NCBI GenBank assembly: GCA_016801885.1
Contig: CM028902.1
Coordinates: forward strand, 19,201,080 to 19,265,079
DNA length: 64,000 nt
Reading direction: 5' to 3'
Source of the DNA: Toxotes chatareus
Lineage: Eukaryota; Chordata; Actinopteri; Toxotidae
A program made the translations under genes and the position numbers. Position 1 is the first letter of the stretch; each line of letters begins with the position of its first letter. This document shows, one piece after another, positions 63,236-64,000 of this stretch. The notes beneath the pieces were generated by a model. It was not told the origin of the DNA. It was given only the letters and a program-made list of their open reading frames with translations, and searched no databases.

Positions 63236-64000
63236 TGGCTTTTCAGTCATAAACTGAAAAGCAGAAACACATGAATGGAGGGGGGGCGGTACAATGTGCA
63301 CAAATACAGATGCAAGGATGACTATGAGCACCAGCGCATGTAAATAAACAGAGATTTACTCTTATGTATGCATACACATACGCACACCTGTGTGCACAGG
63401 CAGTGACGATCACACATTCATGAAGTTCACACATCATGGGTGAGAGGCTCAGTCGGCCTCTCCTGCAAGTGCAGTTGTTTGAAACAGTGTAACCTCCCAG
63501 GCTTACAGACTCACTGCTGCAGATTCCCCCAGCTGAGATGACCCCTGACCTTGACTTCAATATTATCATTAGTTCACGCTGTTAAACCCTCAGATCCTGT
63601 GTTATTCTCTTCTTGTCTCTTCACTTCTCGTTTCTCCTCTTCTTTCCTTTTGTTTGTCCTATTTCTGTCTACCATTCGCCTGCCTTCCTTGATCCTGTCT
63701 TCCTTCCTTCCCTGTAGTATGTTCGTTCCATTGCTCACCATCTGTTGCTGCCTGGAGGACTGCTCCAGCTGACCTGCCCTCATGCTGTTAACCAGGAGCT
63801 ACAGTCAATCTGTTGCTAACCATGCAAAACGTTTACCAAGAGTATACTTCCCATTTCATGCAAGCACACAAGGTCAAATCTGCTTAAACTGGCCATGGGA
63901 CTGATCGTTGACAAAGGAGAAAATTCTTATTTCAGAAAAACATTTCACCCAGTTTCTGTTGCACAACACAAATCTTACAGTTACTGGCAGCAGGAGAAAT

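Larger units (their letters stand above)
33450..64000 (-). other. cdh13: cdh13 gene span (3' part only)
   Basis: This is the 3' portion of a T-cadherin (cadherin-13) gene transcribed toward lower coordinates. Three exons are supported: 49849-50082, 47522-47740 and about 33450-35097. They are joined by introns of roughly 2.1 and 12.4 kb, and all junctions carry GT/AG ends with consistent phase (each codon is split after its first base). The 5' part lies outside the window beyond 64000. Identity rests on the DYNDNAP calcium-linker motif, the EC5-type sequence, the VQVCVC run followed by a Cys-containing stalk, and a hydrophobic C-terminus with no cytoplasmic catenin-binding tail. That combination is typical of the GPI-anchored T-cadherin rather than of classical cadherins. 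The 3' boundary is inferred from a poly(A) signal. Confidence 0.85.
50083..64000 (-). other. cdh13: cdh13 upstream intron, partial (at least 13.9 kb)
   Basis: This lies upstream of the EC4/EC5 exon. I found no preceding cadherin exon on the minus strand, so the intron probably runs past the window edge. Its contents are interspersed-repeat copies (54290-54592, 58440-58645, 59156-59862), an ATC microsatellite (53379-53414), GT/CA tracts near 62.1-62.7 kb, a decayed coding-like segment (57550-57859) and a CpG cluster (63040-63235). An exon of 100-200 bp could have been overlooked by eye. Confidence 0.65.

Noticed and set aside
1..64000. CRISPR arrays, bacterial operons, prophage or integron features
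   Set aside because: No regularly spaced repeats, long contiguous coding frames or ribosome-binding patterns occur. The spliced cadherin exons and repeat content are vertebrate.

Overview
The window looks like a stretch of a percomorph teleost nuclear genome. It is AT-rich and intron-dominated, with very few coding bases, many microsatellites, and several interspersed-repeat families that recur inside the window and resemble common spiny-rayed-fish repeats. The host assignment is inference. None of the bacterial or organellar hallmarks is present.

Only one protein-coding gene can be supported: the 3' end of a T-cadherin gene (cdh13, H-cadherin) on the minus strand. Three exons were found by joining reading phase across canonical GT/AG splice sites. 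The EC4/EC5 linker and early EC5 exon is 49849-50082. The late-EC5 exon with the hydrophobic GPI-signal tail is 47522-47740. A terminal exon starting at 35097 contributes only Cys-Leu-stop, followed by about 1.6 kb of 3' UTR ending near a poly(A) signal at 33465-33470. The rest of the gene, which would encode the N-terminus, propeptide and EC1-EC4, must lie beyond 64000. The sequence from 50083 to 64000 is the intron upstream of the first exon seen.

Positions 1-33450 lie downstream of cdh13, and I recognise no gene there. The dominant feature is a direct tandem duplication of about 11.3 kb (8180-19477 and 19478-30785). Its units differ at only about two dozen sites, mostly homopolymer lengths. 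Each unit carries the same passengers: a 644-bp non-autonomous hAT element with an 8-bp target duplication, and a roughly 856-bp element with 10-bp perfect terminal inverted repeats and TAAT flanks. It also carries interspersed-repeat fragments and a block with a perfect POU octamer. Upstream of the duplication are a decayed Tc1-like transposase fragment, a CA microsatellite, paired copies of two repeat families, and a degenerate tandem repeat of about 24 bp.

Most open reading frames in the window are chance translations of non-coding DNA. The main points for follow-up are the tandem duplication (real or assembly artefact), the minimal terminal cdh13 exon whose polypyrimidine tract is a microsatellite, two CpG clusters in cdh13 introns, and a decayed coding-like segment near 57.7 kb.
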